DNA of 64,000 bases, taken from assembly GCA_030531505.1 (NCBI GenBank), contig JAUNNH010000006.1, forward strand, positions 38,733 to 102,732, in the 5' to 3' direction. The DNA comes from Eubacteriales bacterium (GTDB lineage: Bacteria; Bacillota; Clostridia; Oscillospirales; Oscillospiraceae). The notes beneath the pieces are model-generated. The model was not told the origin of the DNA. It searched no databases and saw only the letters and a list, made by a program, of their open reading frames with translations. Made by a program: the position numbers and the translations under genes. Of this stretch, positions 1 to 7,457 are shown piece by piece; position 1 is the first letter of the stretch, and every line of letters starts with the position of its first letter.

Positions 1-29
1 TTGTCAGGCCGGAGGAAATGCGGTACAAT
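1..29 (+). promoter_or_regulatory. Predicted sigma-A promoter of the first gene
   Basis: TTGTCA at 1-6 and TACAAT at 24-29 are separated by 17 bases. The predicted start lies about 25 bases before the GTG codon at 62. The window begins at the -35 box, so upstream control sites cannot be seen. Confidence 0.5.
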
Positions 30-61
30 GGATGCAGTTTACAGAGAAAGAGGGTCTTACC

Positions 62-667
62 GTGAATAAATGGAAAGTGATCGCGCCGCTCGCGCTGACC
101 GCCGCGGGCGCGCTGGCCGCGGGCCTTGCGAACCTGCGCAAGAAGCCCGAAGAGGCCGCCCCTGCCGCGGCTGCCCCCGGCGCTCCGGCCGCGCCCGGCA
201 ATCTTGTGACCGGCGCATACAGCTTTATCTCCGGTTACAAGGACCCCGCCACTGTGGAGCTCACACTGCGCTTCGATCCCGAGCGCGGCAGCTTCGCCGT
301 GATCGCGGAGGATTTCCTCAGCTACTCCAGCGCCTCGCACGTCGCCGTGTATGAGGACGAGGACGTGCAGGCCCAGATCGAGTATGTCCCCTACTTCACG
401 GGCGAGGACTTTGAGGCGCACACGAAGGCGCTTGCGGAGAAGTACACGGATCTGCGTCCGGCCGCATTCGCGGCGCTCAAGGGCGTGCGTTATACGGATG
501 GCGATGCGATCTGCCTCTGCTTCCCGATTCCGGGCGACGCGAGCAGCTGCGTGCTTTTCACGCTCTTCCGGGTGAAGAAGGACGACAAGCACCCGCTCGA
601 GGCGCTGCCCGACTGCCCGCCTGTCAAGGCGCTGCTCGACAGCGCACGGCTTGAGGTCCGGCGGTAA
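62..667 (+). CDS. Membrane-anchored hypothetical protein
   Basis: Function not recognised. The 201-residue product starts with a short positively charged segment and one hydrophobic helix (about residues 5-22), then a linker rich in Ala and Pro (about residues 28-52), then a compact domain of about 150 residues containing two cysteines (CLCF). This suggests a membrane-tethered domain outside the cytoplasm, but that is inference. The GTG at 62 is preferred over an ATG at 32 because AGAGGG lies just upstream and the hydrophobic helix begins right after it. It is a single-gene unit: a promoter precedes it and a strong bidirectional hairpin follows the stop codon. Confidence 0.6.
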   Translation: MNKWKVIAPLALTAAGALAAGLANLRKKPEEAAPAAAAPGAPAAPGNLVTGAYSFISGYKDPATVELTLRFDPERGSFAVIAEDFLSYSSASHVAVYEDEDVQAQIEYVPYFTGEDFEAHTKALAEKYTDLRPAAFAALKGVRYTDGDAICLCFPIPGDASSCVLFTLFRVKKDDKHPLEALPDCPPVKALLDSARLEVRR

Positions 668-672
668 AAAGC

Positions 673-725
673 AGCAAAAGAATACCGGGGCTGTGCTTTT
701 CGCACAGCCCCGGTATTCTTTTGCT
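673..725. terminator. Bidirectional terminator, 24-bp perfect stem
   Basis: Arms 673-696 and 702-725 are exact reverse complements with a 5-base loop (TTTTC). The stem ends in A-rich and T-rich tracts, so it can terminate both the plus-strand gene ending at 667 and the minus-strand gene ending at 732. Confidence 0.9.
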
Positions 726-731
726 CTTCGA

Positions 732-1778
732 TCAATAGACGGGCTTGATGAAGTGGGCGTTGACATAGCCGGTCAGCTCGCCGTACTGGATCAGGCAGAA
801 ATCACTCAGGTAGCTGAGCACGACCATCTGCTCGCCGTCGGGGATGTTCCCGATGGCCTCGGCCGAGGTGTTGGCCACCTTGCGGATATTGATGTACTCG
901 TTGCACTCGGACTCATATACGCGCGTCCCGTGTTCGGGCAGGACAGCGCTCTCAACGTCGGCGTAGTTGTAGCCGGTGTTGTCGCTGTAATGCCACCACT
1001 CGCCGAAGTAGCCGGTGAAGCCGTTGGCGGTCATGATCTGCTCGAGCAGGCGGGCGTTGGATGCGGCCTCGGCCGACACATCGCCGTAGTTGCGGTCGCC
1101 GAGGGCGGAGAACTCGTCAAAGCCGGAGGGCAGCTCGCACAGCTCCCCATCCTTCATCAGCGCCACATCCACCGTGCCGCCGTTGGTATGGGAGGAATGG
1201 CCGCCGCCATAGGGATTGGCCACGTAGTTTCCGTGCGGGAAGGCGTCAAAGAGGATGAACTGCGCCTCATTGGGACGGAAGGCGTCCCAGAGCACGAGCT
1301 CGTATCCGCGCTCTTTGAGCTGGGCCTGCGCCTGGATGAGCTTCCGCACCGTGCCGAGACGGAGATAGGGCTCGTCAAAGGTGTAGACCACCTTGTGGGT
1401 ATAGTTGTCCTCGGTGGCGTATTTGAGATCGACCTGCAGATCGGGCATATAGCTGAGCACGCGCACCAGCTCAAGGTCGCGCACAGCCGTGTTCTCCCCC
1501 GAGGGGGCATCTTCCGGCAGCGGAACGGGCGTGGGCATCGGGGTGGGAGCTGCCTCTTCCTCACTCTCCGGCTCCGCAGCAGGCTCATCCTCCACTTCGA
1601 CGGACGCGCTTTGGCCGCCGACGGTGGTGAACACCTGGACAGACGCCGTCGTCACAGGCTCCGCGATATCTTCCGGGGCCGGCGTCGGCGCAGGCGTCGG
1701 GGTTTGAGCCCCATTTGCACAGGCGCACAGCATCAGAACCAACAGCGCAAGCAGCAGGAGCAGCATTTTCTTTCTCAT
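732..1778 (-). CDS. VanX-like M15D D-Ala-D-Ala dipeptidase lipoprotein with SH3-like tail
   Basis: Predicted zinc dipeptidase of peptidase family M15D, which cleaves D-Ala-D-Ala or related peptidoglycan dipeptides. Residues 1-20 form a lipoprotein signal (LMLCAC, lipidated Cys 18 or 20), followed by a Pro/Thr/Glu-rich linker to about residue 100. The catalytic domain has DAFRP (Arg168), SSHTNGGTVD (His197, Asp204) and EWWHY (Glu260, His263), the usual zinc ligands and catalytic Glu of the family. The last 60 residues (NIRKVAN...GYVNAHFI) look like a bacterial SH3 wall-binding domain. It stands alone, with its own promoter and no vanS/R/H/A genes, so a housekeeping wall-recycling role is more likely than vancomycin resistance. 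Confidence 0.85.
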   Translation of the reverse strand: MRKKMLLLLLALLVLMLCACANGAQTPTPAPTPAPEDIAEPVTTASVQVFTTVGGQSASVEVEDEPAAEPESEEEAAPTPMPTPVPLPEDAPSGENTAVRDLELVRVLSYMPDLQVDLKYATEDNYTHKVVYTFDEPYLRLGTVRKLIQAQAQLKERGYELVLWDAFRPNEAQFILFDAFPHGNYVANPYGGGHSSHTNGGTVDVALMKDGELCELPSGFDEFSALGDRNYGDVSAEAASNARLLEQIMTANGFTGYFGEWWHYSDNTGYNYADVESAVLPEHGTRVYESECNEYINIRKVANTSAEAIGNIPDGEQMVVLSYLSDFCLIQYGELTGYVNAHFIKPVY

Positions 1779-1822
1779 AGGATCGTCCTACCTTTCGCAA
1801 GGGTGACATAATTTCTTATCTT

Positions 1823-1851
1823 ATTATATCTATTCGAGCGAAGTCTGTCAA
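1823..1851 (-). promoter_or_regulatory. Consensus sigma-A promoter for the VanX-like gene
   Basis: On the minus strand TTGACA (1851-1846) and TATAAT (1828-1823) are separated by exactly 17 bases. Both hexamers match the consensus. Confidence 0.8.
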
Positions 1852-1894
1852 TAAACTTAATAAAAATAAAGAAATGAGAAAACGAGCCCCTGTT

Positions 1895-2740
1895 TCAGAA
1901 GCGGGCGGTCCGGCGCGTCCTGCCGCCGAGCCAGGTCGCGCCGCCGTTCGGCGCGCTCTCGACCTGCAGCCATCCGCCCGGCTCGCGCAGCTCGAGCTGA
2001 ACGGGCTTGCCGGCGCGTGCGGCCAGCGCCATCCCCACGGCGGCGCTCCCGCTGGCGCAGGAGTTTTCCCAGAACACCGTCCCGCTCCCGGGGACATAGA
2101 CCAGCGGCGTCAGGTGCCAGGTTCCCTCCTCGTCGCTCAGGAACATCAGCCCCAGACCGTCCGCCTTCAGCTCCGCACACCAGGCACGCACGGCGCGTTC
2201 GGCAGCCGGGCGATCCCGCAGCAGCGGCGCGAACGCCGTGTCAGGCCCGACGAGCAGATGAGAGATCCCCTCCAGGCACACAAGCGGGAGCCGTCCCGAG
2301 ACACCCTCAAAAGCGAAAACACGCTCGCCGATCGACTGCGGGGTCGGCATGTGCACACGGGCACGGAAGGAGTTCAGCCCCTCCCGCCGCAGCCGCACCG
2401 TCACCGGCTCCTCGACGCCGGAGACGCGGATGCGCACAAGCTCCGGCATAGTCTCCGTTCCGCCCGGCGCACCCTGCCGCAACAGGCAGAGCGCCGCAGC
2501 GCTCATCGAGGCATTTCCGCAGAATTCTCCGCCAGCCATACGCAGCTCGGCCTGCACGCCGCTGTGGTCCGCCCTGTCCGGAAAACGCAAAAAGCCCACC
2601 TGCTCCACCTCCGGGTGACGCTGCATCAGCGCTGCCGCGGCAGTGGGCTGCTCCTCCACGGCAACGGTGCTCTCCACGAGGGCGGTGATGTTGCCCGTCG
2701 GATCCCAGATGCTGTATTGCAGGGTTTCTTTCTCTTCCAT
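1895..2740 (-). CDS. DapF-fold amino-acid racemase/epimerase
   Basis: A 281-residue protein with the two-cysteine signature of the diaminopimelate epimerase fold: GGEFCGNAS (Cys74) in the N-terminal half and ENSCASGSAAVG (Cys228) in the C-terminal half. These match the paired acid/base thiols of cofactor-independent racemases. The motifs differ from canonical DapF (GNGxRC / ACGTG), so the substrate is probably another amino acid; histidine racemase CntK is one known divergent member. The ATG at 2740 is chosen because GAGGAG lies 8 bases upstream; a TTG at 2746 is too close to it. It is the last gene of an amino-acid ABC transporter operon, 12 bases after the ATPase, which suggests it acts on the imported substrate. 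Confidence 0.75.
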   Translation of the reverse strand: MEEKETLQYSIWDPTGNITALVESTVAVEEQPTAAAALMQRHPEVEQVGFLRFPDRADHSGVQAELRMAGGEFCGNASMSAAALCLLRQGAPGGTETMPELVRIRVSGVEEPVTVRLRREGLNSFRARVHMPTPQSIGERVFAFEGVSGRLPLVCLEGISHLLVGPDTAFAPLLRDRPAAERAVRAWCAELKADGLGLMFLSDEEGTWHLTPLVYVPGSGTVFWENSCASGSAAVGMALAARAGKPVQLELREPGGWLQVESAPNGGATWLGGRTRRTARF

Positions 2741-2752
2741 CGTCAACGCTCC

Positions 2753-3535
2753 TCAGTGTTCGAACACACGCAGGAACTGCCTTGTACGCTCCTCACGCGG
2801 ATCGTCGAAAACCTCCCGCGGATCGCCCTGCTCGACGATCACACCGCCGGCCATGAAGATCACACGGTTGCTGACCGCCTTTGCAAAGGGCATCTCGTGG
2901 GTGACAACCACCATGGTCATCTTCTCCTCCGCGAGCTGCCGGATCACCTTGAGCACCTCGCCCGTGAGTTCCGGGTCCAGAGCCGAGGTCGGCTCGTCGA
3001 AATACAGGATCTCCGGCTTCATGGCGAGGGCGCGCGCGATGGCGACACGCTGCTGCTGCCCGCCGGAGAGCTGGTAGGGATAGGCTTTCTCCTTCCCCTC
3101 CAGGCCCATTTTCCGTATGAGTGAGAGAGCGCGCTCCTGCACCTCGTCCCGGTCCTCCCCGTGGAGGATCGGCGCTTCGGTGATGTTCTTCATCACCGAG
3201 TAGTGCGGGAAGAGCTGGAAGTTCTGGAACACCAGCCCAAAGCGGGAACGGAAGCGGTTCAGCTCCGCCTTGGAGGCGTAAACGCCGTTTTGCATGGCGT
3301 ACTGCCCGTCGTACAGGATGTCGCCGCCCTCGGCGCGCTCCAGGAAAGCCGCGCAGCGCAGCAGCGTCGACTTGCCCGAGCCGGAGGGCCCGATGATGGA
3401 GATGACGTTCCCCCGGTCCACCGAGAGAGAGATGTCCTTCAGCACCATGAGAGAGCCGAAGGATTTTTCCAGTGAGCAGATACCGAGGATGCTCGGCGCA
3501 TCCGTACTCTCCGCTCCGCGAACAAGCTCTGCCAT
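2753..3535 (-). CDS. Polar amino-acid ABC transporter ATP-binding protein
   Basis: A 260-residue ATPase of the GlnQ/HisP/ArtP type that powers uptake through the permease encoded just upstream. Visible motifs are Walker [11 protein letters not shown]-loop [12 protein letters not shown] signature [15 protein letters not shown], Walker [13 protein letters not shown] and the switch histidine in VVTHEM. The start has a strong GAGGAGGAG ribosome site. It is the third gene of the operon 5096 to 1895 on the minus strand. Confidence 0.93.
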   Translation of the reverse strand: MAELVRGAESTDAPSILGICSLEKSFGSLMVLKDISLSVDRGNVISIIGPSGSGKSTLLRCAAFLERAEGGDILYDGQYAMQNGVYASKAELNRFRSRFGLVFQNFQLFPHYSVMKNITEAPILHGEDRDEVQERALSLIRKMGLEGKEKAYPYQLSGGQQQRVAIARALAMKPEILYFDEPTSALDPELTGEVLKVIRQLAEEKMTMVVVTHEMPFAKAVSNRVIFMAGGVIVEQGDPREVFDDPREERTRQFLRVFEH

Positions 3536-3549
3536 ATCTTCTCCTCCTC

Positions 3550-4197
3550 TCAGCGATAGTAGTCCAGACGCTTCTCCACCCGGCCCATCAGGTAGTCGAC
3601 GATGGCGTTGAACAGATAGTAGAACACACCGGCGACCACGAATGGCAGGAAGCTCGTCTGAGAGTTCGCGATTTGTTTGCCGATGGTGAACATCTCCTGA
3701 TACGAGACCGTAAAAGCCATGGAGGTGTCCTTGACGAGCGTGACGACCTCGTTGGTGACGCTCGGCATGATGCGCTTTATTACCTGCGGCAGGATGATGC
3801 GCATAAAGGTCTGGACCTTCGAGTAGCCCAGGACCTCGGCCGCCTCATACTGCCCGATGGGGATCGACTCGATCCCGCCGCGGTAGATCTCGGCGAAGTA
3901 CGCCGCGTAGTTGATGGCGAAGGCCACCACGACCGGGATCAGCTTGTTGCGGGCGACGTTCGTTCCGAACAGATAGTAGGGCCCGTAGGTGACCGCCAGC
4001 AGCTGCAGCATCAGCGGCGTCCCGCGCAGCACCGTGATGAAAAAGCGGGTGATCGCGGAGACGACCTTGACCTTGCTCATGCGCAGCAGCGCCACGATCA
4101 TGCCCAGGGGCAGCGAGAAGAGCAGCGTCAGAAAAAAGATGGCGCAGGTCTTGCCGAGGCCCTCGCTCATCTTGACGATCATGGTCATTAACGTCAT
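3550..4197 (-). CDS. Polar amino-acid ABC transporter permease
   Basis: A 215-residue inner-membrane permease of the HisM/GlnP family, probably acting as a homodimer because no second permease is present. The family EAA loop is visible as [20 protein letters not shown], followed by FMRIILPQ. Several hydrophobic segments precede and follow it. It lies 15 bases upstream of the ATPase gene and is separated from the binding-protein gene by a stem-loop. Confidence 0.92.
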   Translation of the reverse strand: MTLMTMIVKMSEGLGKTCAIFFLTLLFSLPLGMIVALLRMSKVKVVSAITRFFITVLRGTPLMLQLLAVTYGPYYLFGTNVARNKLIPVVVAFAINYAAYFAEIYRGGIESIPIGQYEAAEVLGYSKVQTFMRIILPQVIKRIMPSVTNEVVTLVKDTSMAFTVSYQEMFTIGKQIANSQTSFLPFVVAGVFYYLFNAIVDYLMGRVEKRLDYYR

Positions 4198-4231
4198 AGG
4201 GAATCCCTCATTTACGCATAACGAAGATTTG

Positions 4232-4261
4232 CCCGAAAGCGCAGCGAACTGCGCTTTCGGG
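4232..4261. terminator. Intercistronic stem-loop between binding protein and permease
   Basis: Arms 4232-4244 (CCCGAAAGCGCAG) and 4249-4261 are perfectly complementary around a CGAA loop. The T-run lies on the plus-strand side; on the coding minus strand the stem is followed by CAAATCTT. It may partly terminate or stabilise the binding-protein message, a common way to express the binding protein above the membrane subunits. Confidence 0.6.
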
Positions 4262-4295
4262 TCTTTTCACAGGATATGGAGCTTTCAGCCTGTTC

Positions 4296-5096
4296 TCAGT
4301 CCTGCAGGAAGAGGAGGTTCTCAACGATCTCGGCATAGTCCTCCTTGGCCGCGATCTCGGCATAGGTGCCGTCCTCGACCAGCGCCTGGACCGCCTCGTC
4401 GACCGCCGCGCAGAGCTCCGCGTCGCCGGAGCGGAAGGCGATGCCGTAATACTCGGCGCCCAGCTCCTCGTCGATGATCTTCAGCCCCTCGTTCTTGGCC
4501 ACATAGCTCGCCGCCACGGGCAGGTCGACAAAGACCGCGTCGACGGCGTTGCCCTGCAGCTCGGTGAAGCACTTGAGGAAGCTGTCGCAGGTGAGGATGC
4601 TGTCAAAGGTCCCGGCGAGCTCCGCCAGATCCTCGTTCAGCAGGGCCTCTCCGGAGGTGCCCAGCTGCACCGCCACGATCTTCCCGGCCAGATCCGCCGA
4701 AGAGTCGATGCCGCTGTCCTCTTTGACGACCAGGACCTGGGTGTTGTAATAGTAGGGCTCGGAAATCACATAGCCCGCTTCCTTCATGCTGTCGAGAATC
4801 GTCATGCCCGACCACACGCAGTCACACTCCATGGAGTCGAGCTGGATCAGCTTCTCGTCCCAGTTCACACCGAAGATCTCGAGCTCCCAGCCCAGATAAT
4901 CGCAGACGGCCTGGCAGACCTCCACGTCAAAGCCGGTGTACTTGCCGTCGTCGCCCAGATAGCTGAAGGGCGGGTATTCCGGATCGATGCCCATGATGAA
5001 GCTCGTCCGGTCGGCGGGCGCATCCGCGGCGAAGGCCACAGCGGACAGACTGAGCAGCATCAGCGCAGCCAGCAGCAGTGATATCGTTTTTTTCAT
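4296..5096 (-). CDS. Amino-acid ABC transporter substrate-binding protein
   Basis: A 266-residue family-3 solute-binding protein. MKKTISLLLAALMLLSLSAV is a signal peptide with an AFA cleavage site near residue 22. The mature part begins FIMGIDPEYPPFSYLGDDG and continues TGFDVEVCQAV, the typical opening of polar amino-acid binding proteins. The ATG at 5096 is preferred over longer in-frame starts because CAGGAGGG lies just upstream and the signal peptide begins there. There is no lipobox Cys, so it may be released or held by the transporter. First gene of the operon. Confidence 0.9.
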   Translation of the reverse strand: MKKTISLLLAALMLLSLSAVAFAADAPADRTSFIMGIDPEYPPFSYLGDDGKYTGFDVEVCQAVCDYLGWELEIFGVNWDEKLIQLDSMECDCVWSGMTILDSMKEAGYVISEPYYYNTQVLVVKEDSGIDSSADLAGKIVAVQLGTSGEALLNEDLAELAGTFDSILTCDSFLKCFTELQGNAVDAVFVDLPVAASYVAKNEGLKIIDEELGAEYYGIAFRSGDAELCAAVDEAVQALVEDGTYAEIAAKEDYAEIVENLLFLQD

Positions 5097-5135
5097 TGGG
5101 GGGACCCTCCTGATTCTCAGTTTGATTACTTTGTT

Positions 5136-5163
5136 ATGATAACACATTAGTGGGATAAAGCAA
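5136..5163 (-). promoter_or_regulatory. Predicted promoter of the amino-acid transporter operon
   Basis: On the minus strand TTGCTT (5163-5158) and TATCAT (5141-5136) are separated by 16 bases. A 13-bp palindrome ends 12 bases upstream of the -35 box. Confidence 0.5.
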
Positions 5164-5175
5164 GCGCTATTTCTC

Positions 5176-5206
5176 GCTTTGTTGTGCATATTTTGCACAA
5201 CAAAGC
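5176..5206. promoter_or_regulatory. 13-bp inverted repeat, candidate operator
   Basis: GCTTTGTTGTGCA at 5176-5188 is perfectly repeated in reverse complement at 5194-5206 around TATTT. It lies between the divergent transporter operon and the isc operon. On the plus strand it is followed by TTTTT, so it could also be read as a hairpin terminator, but no plus-strand gene ends here. An operator for a dimeric regulator is the better guess. Confidence 0.5.
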
Positions 5207-5284
5207 TTTTTCGGACAATTTGCTCTTTAATTCCTATCAAACGTGTAGTATATTGAGTGCGTACAGCAAAAGGAGGCGGACCGC

Positions 5285-5701
5285 ATGAATGTGACGAGCA
5301 AAGGGCGCTACGCGCTGCGGGTAATGATGGATCTGGCGCAGCACCCGGCGGACGGCTTCATCTCTCTCAAGACCGTGGCCGAGCGGCAGGATATCTCGAT
5401 GAAATATCTGGAGCTCATCGTCGGCCAGCTCAAGCGCGCGGAGCTCGTTGAGAGCAGCCGCGGCAAAGAGGGCGGCTACCGCCTGAACCGCGCCCCCGCC
5501 GCCTACAGCGTTGGGGAGATCCTCCGCTGCCTGGAGGACAATCTCGCTCCGGTCTCCTGTCTGCGCGACGGCGGTGTCACCTGCGACCACGCCGCTCTCT
5601 GCCTCACGATCCCGATGTGGAAAGAGCTCGACGAAATCACGAACCGCTACCTCGACTCTGTCACGCTGGAAGATCTGCTGACGGGTGATAAATGGAAATA
5701 A
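5285..5701 (+). CDS. iscR: Rrf2-family regulator, IscR-like
   Basis: A 138-residue winged-helix regulator. The N-terminal 60 residues (MNVTSKGRYALRVMMDLAQH, then ISMKYLELIVGQLKRAELV) match the Rrf2 DNA-binding domain. Cysteines 82, 92, 100 and 106 include a closely spaced trio at the position where IscR binds a 2Fe-2S cluster. It is the first gene of an operon with a cysteine desulfurase and an Fe-S scaffold, so it most likely senses Fe-S status and represses its own operon. CymR-type cysteine control is the alternative. AAAGGAGG precedes the ATG. Confidence 0.85.
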   Translation: MNVTSKGRYALRVMMDLAQHPADGFISLKTVAERQDISMKYLELIVGQLKRAELVESSRGKEGGYRLNRAPAAYSVGEILRCLEDNLAPVSCLRDGGVTCDHAALCLTIPMWKELDEITNRYLDSVTLEDLLTGDKWK

Positions 5702-5736
5702 TACCTATTACCATATAGAAAGGACCGATCCAAGAC

Positions 5737-6924
5737 ATGTTTGTATACGCCGACAACGCTGCGACCACCAGCGTCTCCAAGACCGCGCTGGACGCGATGC
5801 TGCCCTTCCTCACCGAGAGCTACGGCAACCCCTCGAGCCTCTATGCTTTCGGGCAGAAGGCCGCCGAAGCGCTGCAGGAGGCGCGCGAGACCGTCGCGCA
5901 CTTCATCAACGCCGACCCCCGCGAGATCTATTTCACCTCCGGCGGCTCTGAGGCTGACAACCAGGCCATCGTCTCCGCCGCCCGCCTCGGCGCGCGCAAG
6001 GGCAAAAAGCACCTGATCTCCACGAAGTTCGAGCACCACGCGGTGCTCCACACCCTCGCCAAGCTCGAGAAAGAGGGCTTCGAGGTCACGCTGCTGGACG
6101 TGCATGAAGACGGCGTCGTGCGTCTTGAGGATCTTGAGGCCGCGATCCGGCCCGACACCGCGCTCGTGACGATCATGTTCGCGAACAACGAGATCGGCAC
6201 CGTGCAGCCCATCGCCGAGATCGGCGCCCTCTGCCGCGAGAAGGGTATCCCCTTCCACTGCGACGCGGTCCAGGCCGCAGGGCATATGCCCATCGACGTG
6301 AAGGCCATGAACATCGACATGCTCGCCATGTCCGGCCACAAGTTCCACGCGCCCAAGGGCGTGGGCGTGCTCTATGCCCGGCGCGGCATGGTGCTCACCA
6401 GTATCATCGAGGGCGGCGCCCAGGAGCGCGGCAAGCGCGCCGGCACCGAGAACGTCGCCGGCATCGCAGCCCTCGCCGCGGCGCTCAAGGAAAGCTGCGA
6501 GCATATGGAAGAGAACACCGCGAAGATCATCCCCATGCGCGACAAGCTCTTTGCCGAGCTCTCCAAAATCCCCCACAGCAAGATCAACGGCTCGCTCGAG
6601 CACCACGTCCCCGGCACGGTGAACATGTGCTTTGAGGGTATCGAGGGCGAAAGCCTGCTGCTCATGCTCGACGATCAGGGCATCTGCGCGTCGTCCGGCA
6701 GCGCCTGCACCTCCGGCTCGCTCGATCCCAGCCATGTGCTGCTGGCCATCGGCCTGCCGCACGAGGTTGCGCACGGGTCGCTGCGCCTCTCGATCGGTGA
6801 GTACAACACGATGGAGGAGATCGATCACATTTGCGAGACGGTCCCGAAGGTGGTCGAATACCTGCGCGGGATGTCCCCGGTCTGGGACGAGCTGCAGAAG
6901 GGTGAACGCCCCCACCTCATTTAA
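5737..6924 (+). CDS. iscS: Cysteine desulfurase, NifS/IscS type
   Basis: A 395-residue pyridoxal-phosphate enzyme that takes sulfur from cysteine for Fe-S cluster assembly. The PLP lysine is Lys202 in SGHKFHAPKGVG, the cofactor histidine lies in EHHAVLHT (about residue 101), and the persulfide-forming cysteine is Cys324 in SSGSACTSGSLDPSHV. The flexible loop around Cys324 is long, as in group I enzymes. It sits between iscR (35 bases upstream) and iscU (27 bases downstream). Because iscU directly follows, the nifS-type clostridial label is equally valid. Confidence 0.93.
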   Translation: MFVYADNAATTSVSKTALDAMLPFLTESYGNPSSLYAFGQKAAEALQEARETVAHFINADPREIYFTSGGSEADNQAIVSAARLGARKGKKHLISTKFEHHAVLHTLAKLEKEGFEVTLLDVHEDGVVRLEDLEAAIRPDTALVTIMFANNEIGTVQPIAEIGALCREKGIPFHCDAVQAAGHMPIDVKAMNIDMLAMSGHKFHAPKGVGVLYARRGMVLTSIIEGGAQERGKRAGTENVAGIAALAAALKESCEHMEENTAKIIPMRDKLFAELSKIPHSKINGSLEHHVPGTVNMCFEGIEGESLLLMLDDQGICASSGSACTSGSLDPSHVLLAIGLPHEVAHGSLRLSIGEYNTMEEIDHICETVPKVVEYLRGMSPVWDELQKGERPHLI

Positions 6925-6951
6925 ACCATACACAAACAGGAGGATATCAAG

Positions 6952-7398
6952 ATGGCTCTCTACAGCGATAAGGTAATGGATCATTTCCGCAATCCCCGCA
7001 ACGTCGGTCAGATCGACGACGCGGACGGCGTCGGTGAAGTCGGCAACGCCAAGTGCGGCGACATCATGCGCATGTATATCAAGGTGAACGACGATCGCGT
7101 CATCACCGACATCAAGTTCAACACCTTCGGCTGCGGCAGCGCGATCGCCACCAGCTCCATGGCCACCGAGCTCATCAAGGGCAAGACCATCGACGAGGCG
7201 CTCACGCTCTCCAACCAGGCCGTGGTCGAGGCGCTCGACGGCTTGCCCACGCACAAGATCCACTGCAGTGTCCTGGCCGAGCAGGCCGTGCGCGCGGCGG
7301 TGAAGGACTACTACGACAAGAAGGGCATCGCCTACAACCCCGAGGACTTCAAGGAGATCGATCCCGAGGAAGAGCACGGCGATCACTGCGGTCTGTAA
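6952..7398 (+). CDS. iscU: Fe-S cluster scaffold protein IscU/NifU-N
   Basis: A 148-residue scaffold on which IscS-derived sulfur and iron form a cluster. The three ligand cysteines are Cys35 (NAKCGD, with Asp37), Cys61 (TFGCGSAIA) and Cys105 (HCSVLAE). The opening MALYSDKVMDHFRNPRNVG is typical of the family. AGGAGG lies just upstream of the ATG. It is the last gene of the isc operon, which ends in a strong terminator. No hscA/hscB/fdx genes follow, as is usual in Clostridia. Confidence 0.95.
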   Translation: MALYSDKVMDHFRNPRNVGQIDDADGVGEVGNAKCGDIMRMYIKVNDDRVITDIKFNTFGCGSAIATSSMATELIKGKTIDEALTLSNQAVVEALDGLPTHKIHCSVLAEQAVRAAVKDYYDKKGIAYNPEDFKEIDPEEEHGDHCGL

Positions 7399-7405
7399 TA
7401 CGAGC

Positions 7406-7457
7406 AAAACAGGACGGGACCCCTGCTGATGAAATAGCAGGGGTCCCGTCCTGTTTT
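7406..7457. terminator. Bidirectional terminator after iscU
   Basis: Arms 7406-7427 and 7436-7457 are a 22-bp perfect inverted repeat (AAAACAGGACGGG...), with AAAA and TTTT at the outer ends. It serves the isc operon and the convergent methyltransferase gene, whose stop codon it overlaps. Confidence 0.9.

Noticed and set aside
732-1778. Vancomycin-resistance gene vanX
   Set aside because: The catalytic motifs fit M15D peptidases, but the lipoprotein signal, SH3 tail and absence of vanH/vanA/vanR/vanS argue against a resistance operon.
651-1811. Long plus-strand open frame opposite the VanX-like gene
   Set aside because: It is the GC-rich antisense shadow of the peptidase gene, which has a promoter, lipobox and catalytic motifs on the minus strand.
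1895-2740. Housekeeping dapF
   Set aside because: The two cysteine motifs differ from canonical DapF and the gene is in an amino-acid importer operon rather than with lysine genes.
5647-7407. 586-codon minus-strand open frame across iscS and iscU
   Set aside because: Antisense shadow; the plus-strand frames carry all catalytic residues and ribosome sites.
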